Below, piece by piece: positions 4,031 to 6,717 of a stretch of DNA of 6,717 nucleotides (position 1 is the first letter of the stretch; each line of letters starts with the position of its first letter). The DNA lies in NCBI GenBank assembly GCA_002427975.1, contig DIZT01000300.1, forward strand, positions 1 to 6,717. Direction: 5' to 3'. The position numbers and the translations under genes were made by a program. The notes under the pieces are model-generated. The model was not told the DNA's origin. It did not search any database and saw only the letters and a list, made by a program, of their open reading frames with translations. Origin of the DNA: Micrococcaceae bacterium UBA6021. Its GTDB lineage: Bacteria > Actinomycetota > Actinomycetes > Actinomycetales > Micrococcaceae.

Positions 4031-6717
4031 GTGCCTAAAGCCGTAGCTGAAGAATCAGCAGTCGAATCCGTCCCTGTCGCCGTCGCCCAGGGTCCGGCCA
4101 CGCCTGCCCGTCCGGATCTCTCCCGCCTGGTGGTCAAGGGGGCCCGTGAGCATAACCTGCGCAATGTGGATCTGGACCTGCCCCGGGATTCCATGATCGT
4201 TTTCACCGGTCTGTCCGGCTCCGGCAAGTCATCCCTTGCATTCGACACGATCTTTGCCGAGGGCCAGCGGCGCTACGTTGAGTCCCTGTCGGCGTATGCC
4301 CGTCAGTTCCTCGGCCAGGTGGACAAGCCGGATGTCGATTTCATCGAGGGGCTCTCGCCGGCCGTCTCCATCGACCAGAAGTCCACCAGTAAGAACCCCC
4401 GCTCCACGGTGGGCACCATCACCGAGATTTACGACTACATGCGCCTTCTCTGGGCGCGTGTAGGGCGGCCGCACTGCCCTGTCTGCGGTGAAGTTGTTGC
4501 CCGTCAGACGCCACAGCAGATTGTGGACCAGTTGCTTGAGCTTGAGGAAGGAACCCGCTTCCAGGTTCTTGCGCCCGTCGTGCGGGGGCGCAAGGGTGAG
4601 TTCGTGGACCTCTTCAAGGAGCTCACCGCGAAAGGCTACTCGCGCGCCCGGGTGGACGGGGAACTGATTCAGCTGAGCGAGCCCCCGAAACTGGGCAAGC
4701 AGTTCAAGCACACCATTGAGGTGGTGGTGGACCGCCTGGTGGTCAAGGACGGCATCAGCCAGCGCCTCACGGACTCCGTGGAAACTGCGCTGGGTCTGGC
4801 CGAAGGCCGGGTGCTGGCCGAATTCGTGGACGTCGACGCCGACGCCCCGGGACGGCTGCGGGCATTTTCCGAGAACCTGGCTTGCCCCAACGAACATCCG
4901 CTGGCCATCGACGAGATCGAGCCACGGTCCTTCTCGTTCAACAATCCTTTCGGCGCCTGCGCCGCCTGCAGCGGCATCGGCACACGGCTGGAGGTGGACG
5001 AGGAACTGATCGTCCCCAACCCGGAACTGTCGCTGTCCGAGGGCGCCATCGCCCCGTGGTCCCTGGGCACGGCAACAACCGAATATTGGAACCGCCTGCT
5101 TGAAGGACTTGCCAAGGAACTGGGCTTCTCCATGGACACGCCGTGGGAGAAGCTCGGCAACGACGTCCGCCAGACCGTCCTGCACGGCAAGGACCACAAG
5201 GTGGTGGTCCAGTACAAGAACCGCTTCGGCCGGGAACGCAAGTACAGCACCGGCTTCGAGGGTGCCATCCAGTACGTCCACCGCAAGCACGGCGAAACGG
5301 ACTCCGAGTGGGCCCGCGTCCGCTATGAAGAGTACATGCGGCAGATCCCCTGCCCGGCGTGCAACGGCGCCCGGCTGAACCCGGCCTCGCTGTCCGTCCT
5401 GATCAACGGCAAGTCCATCGCAGACGTCGCTGCCATGCCCATGCGGGTGTGCGCCGACTTCCTGACCAACCTGGTCCTGACCGGCCGCGAAGCCCAGATT
5501 GCGCACCAGGTGCTCAAGGAGATCCAGGCGCGGCTGACGTTCCTGCTCGACGTCGGCCTGGAATACCTGAACCTTGAGCGGCCTTCGGCAACCTTGTCAG
5601 GCGGCGAAGCGCAGCGCATCCGGCTGGCTACCCAGATCGGATCCGGACTGGTGGGGGTCCTGTACGTCCTGGACGAGCCCTCCATCGGCCTGCACCAGCG
5701 GGACAACCGCCGGCTCATTGAAACCCTGACGCGGCTGCGGGACATGGGAAACACCCTCATCGTGGTGGAACACGATGAGGACACCATCCAAGTGGCGGAC
5801 TGGATCGTGGACATCGGCCCCGGTGCGGGCGAGCATGGCGGCCAGGTGGTGCACTCCGGTTCGTACCAGGACCTCCTGGCCAACACCAACTCGCTGACCG
5901 GCGATTACCTGTCCGGCCGCAAGAAGATCCAGGTCCCGAAGAAACGGCGCAAATACGACAGGAAGCGCGAACTCAAGGTCGTCGGGGCGCGTGAAAACAA
6001 CCTCGTCAACGTTGATGCCGCCTTCCCGCTTGGCCTGTTCACCGCTGTGACCGGCGTCAGCGGCTCCGGCAAGTCCACGCTGGTCAACGAGATCCTCTAC
6101 AAGGTGTTGGCCAACAAGCTCAATGGCGCGAAGCAGGTTGCCGGACGCCACAAGAGCATCCTGGGCCTGGAGCACCTGGACAAGGTGGTCCACGTGGACC
6201 AGAGCCCCATCGGGCGCACGCCCCGGTCAAACCCGGCCACCTACACGGGTGTCTTCGACAACATCCGCAAGCTTTTCGCGGAAACCACCGAAGCAAAGGT
6301 CCGCGGCTATATGCCGGGCCGGTTCTCGTTCAACGTCAAGGGCGGGCGCTGCGAGGCCTGCTCGGGTGACGGCACGCTGAAGATCGAAATGAACTTCCTG
6401 CCGGACGTCTACGTTCCCTGCGAGGTGTGCCACGGCGCACGGTACAACCGCGAGACCCTTGAGGTGCACTACAAGGGCAAGACCATAGCCGATGTCCTGA
6501 ACATGCCCATCGAAGAAGGTGCAGAGTTCTTCGCAGCCTTCTCGCCGATCGCCCGCCACCTGAACACCCTCGTGGACGTTGGCCTTGGCTATGTCCGGCT
6601 GGGACAGCCGGCAACCACCCTCTCCGGCGGCGAGGCCCAGCGTGTCAAGCTTGCCGCCGAACTGCAGAAGCGCTCCAACGGGCGCAGTGTCTACGTTCTC
6701 GACGAGCCCACCACCGG
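4031..6717 (+). CDS. uvrA: UvrABC excinuclease subunit A (3' end off window)
   Basis: UvrA is the dimeric ATPase that finds helix-distorting DNA lesions and loads UvrB in nucleotide excision repair. The window shows 895 codons without interruption; E. coli UvrA has 940 residues, and the sequence stops inside the second Walker B motif. Domains in order: Walker A GLSGSGKS (60-67), CPVC (149-152), the first zinc module, signature LSGGEAQR (522-529), Walker B with [12 protein letters not shown] (D548, E549), second Walker [10 protein letters not shown] (675-683), second zinc finger with Cys 774, 777, 797 and 800, second signature LSGGEAQR (864-871), and LDEPTT (from 890). GTG 4031 is the earliest possible start because an in-frame TAG lies at 4025-4027. 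The N-terminus carries about 30 extra residues rich in Ala, Val and Pro before the conserved [11 protein letters not shown] segment; such extensions vary between actinobacteria. The first zinc module has CPNEH instead of CxxC, a pattern I associate with actinobacterial UvrA. A LexA-like box precedes the gene. Confidence 0.97.
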   Translation, partial: MPKAVAEESAVESVPVAVAQGPATPARPDLSRLVVKGAREHNLRNVDLDLPRDSMIVFTGLSGSGKSSLAFDTIFAEGQRRYVESLSAYARQFLGQVDKPDVDFIEGLSPAVSIDQKSTSKNPRSTVGTITEIYDYMRLLWARVGRPHCPVCGEVVARQTPQQIVDQLLELEEGTRFQVLAPVVRGRKGEFVDLFKELTAKGYSRARVDGELIQLSEPPKLGKQFKHTIEVVVDRLVVKDGISQRLTDSVETALGLAEGRVLAEFVDVDADAPGRLRAFSENLACPNEHPLAIDEIEPRSFSFNNPFGACAACSGIGTRLEVDEELIVPNPELSLSEGAIAPWSLGTATTEYWNRLLEGLAKELGFSMDTPWEKLGNDVRQTVLHGKDHKVVVQYKNRFGRERKYSTGFEGAIQYVHRKHGETDSEWARVRYEEYMRQIPCPACNGARLNPASLSVLINGKSIADVAAMPMRVCADFLTNLVLTGREAQIAHQVLKEIQARLTFLLDVGLEYLNLERPSATLSGGEAQRIRLATQIGSGLVGVLYVLDEPSIGLHQRDNRRLIETLTRLRDMGNTLIVVEHDEDTIQVADWIVDIGPGAGEHGGQVVHSGSYQDLLANTNSLTGDYLSGRKKIQVPKKRRKYDRKRELKVVGARENNLVNVDAAFPLGLFTAVTGVSGSGKSTLVNEILYKVLANKLNGAKQVAGRHKSILGLEHLDKVVHVDQSPIGRTPRSNPATYTGVFDNIRKLFAETTEAKVRGYMPGRFSFNVKGGRCEACSGDGTLKIEMNFLPDVYVPCEVCHGARYNRETLEVHYKGKTIADVLNMPIEEGAEFFAAFSPIARHLNTLVDVGLGYVRLGQPATTLSGGEAQRVKLAAELQKRSNGRSVYVLDEPTT

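Noticed and set aside
4229..5506. A 425-codon open frame on the minus strand inside uvrA
   Set aside because: It lies wholly antisense to a strongly conserved uvrA, shows no recognisable domain, and is explained by high-GC codon bias suppressing stop codons on the opposite strand.

Overview
The window comes from a high-GC Gram-positive chromosome, most likely Arthrobacter, Pseudarthrobacter or another Micrococcaceae. The clues are strong third-position G/C bias in every gene, a DUF3516-type Ski2-like helicase, a UvrA with the actinobacterial Cys-x3-His zinc-ligand variant, and TANNNT-type -10 boxes. This is an inference from sequence character, not from a database match.

Layout. The left third (1-2145, minus strand) is a DEAD/DEAH-box superfamily 2 helicase whose C-terminal end runs off the left edge. 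It diverges, across a short promoter region, from a plus-strand trans-aconitate 2-methyltransferase gene (tam, about 2243-3028). A gene-poor stretch follows (3029-3134) with two small inverted repeats. Then comes the decayed 3' end of an ABC-exporter gene (3135-3607): no membrane domain, no Walker A, and a frameshift near 3467. Its stop codon overlaps the start of an intact small GntR/YtrA-type regulator (3604-3984) in an ATGA junction. The right part is uvrA (4031 to the right edge), the damage-recognition ATPase of nucleotide excision repair, cut off at its second Walker B motif.

Regulation. The clearest non-coding signal lies in the 46-base gap before uvrA. A 16-base near-palindrome at 4002-4017 matches the actinobacterial LexA (SOS) box at 10 of its 12 fixed positions. 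It fills the spacer of a plausible promoter (TGGATA, 18 bases, TAGCAT). The predicted transcription start falls on or near the GTG start codon, and no Shine-Dalgarno sequence is present. The simplest reading is an SOS-controlled, leaderless uvrA.

The genes do not form one pathway. The helicase, tam and uvrA are independent housekeeping genes. The ABC remnant and the GntR gene look like the remains of a regulator-transporter operon whose transporter has been lost, leaving an orphan regulator. I see no CRISPR array, complete mobile element, tRNA or rRNA, and nothing that amounts to a novel defence or biosynthetic system.
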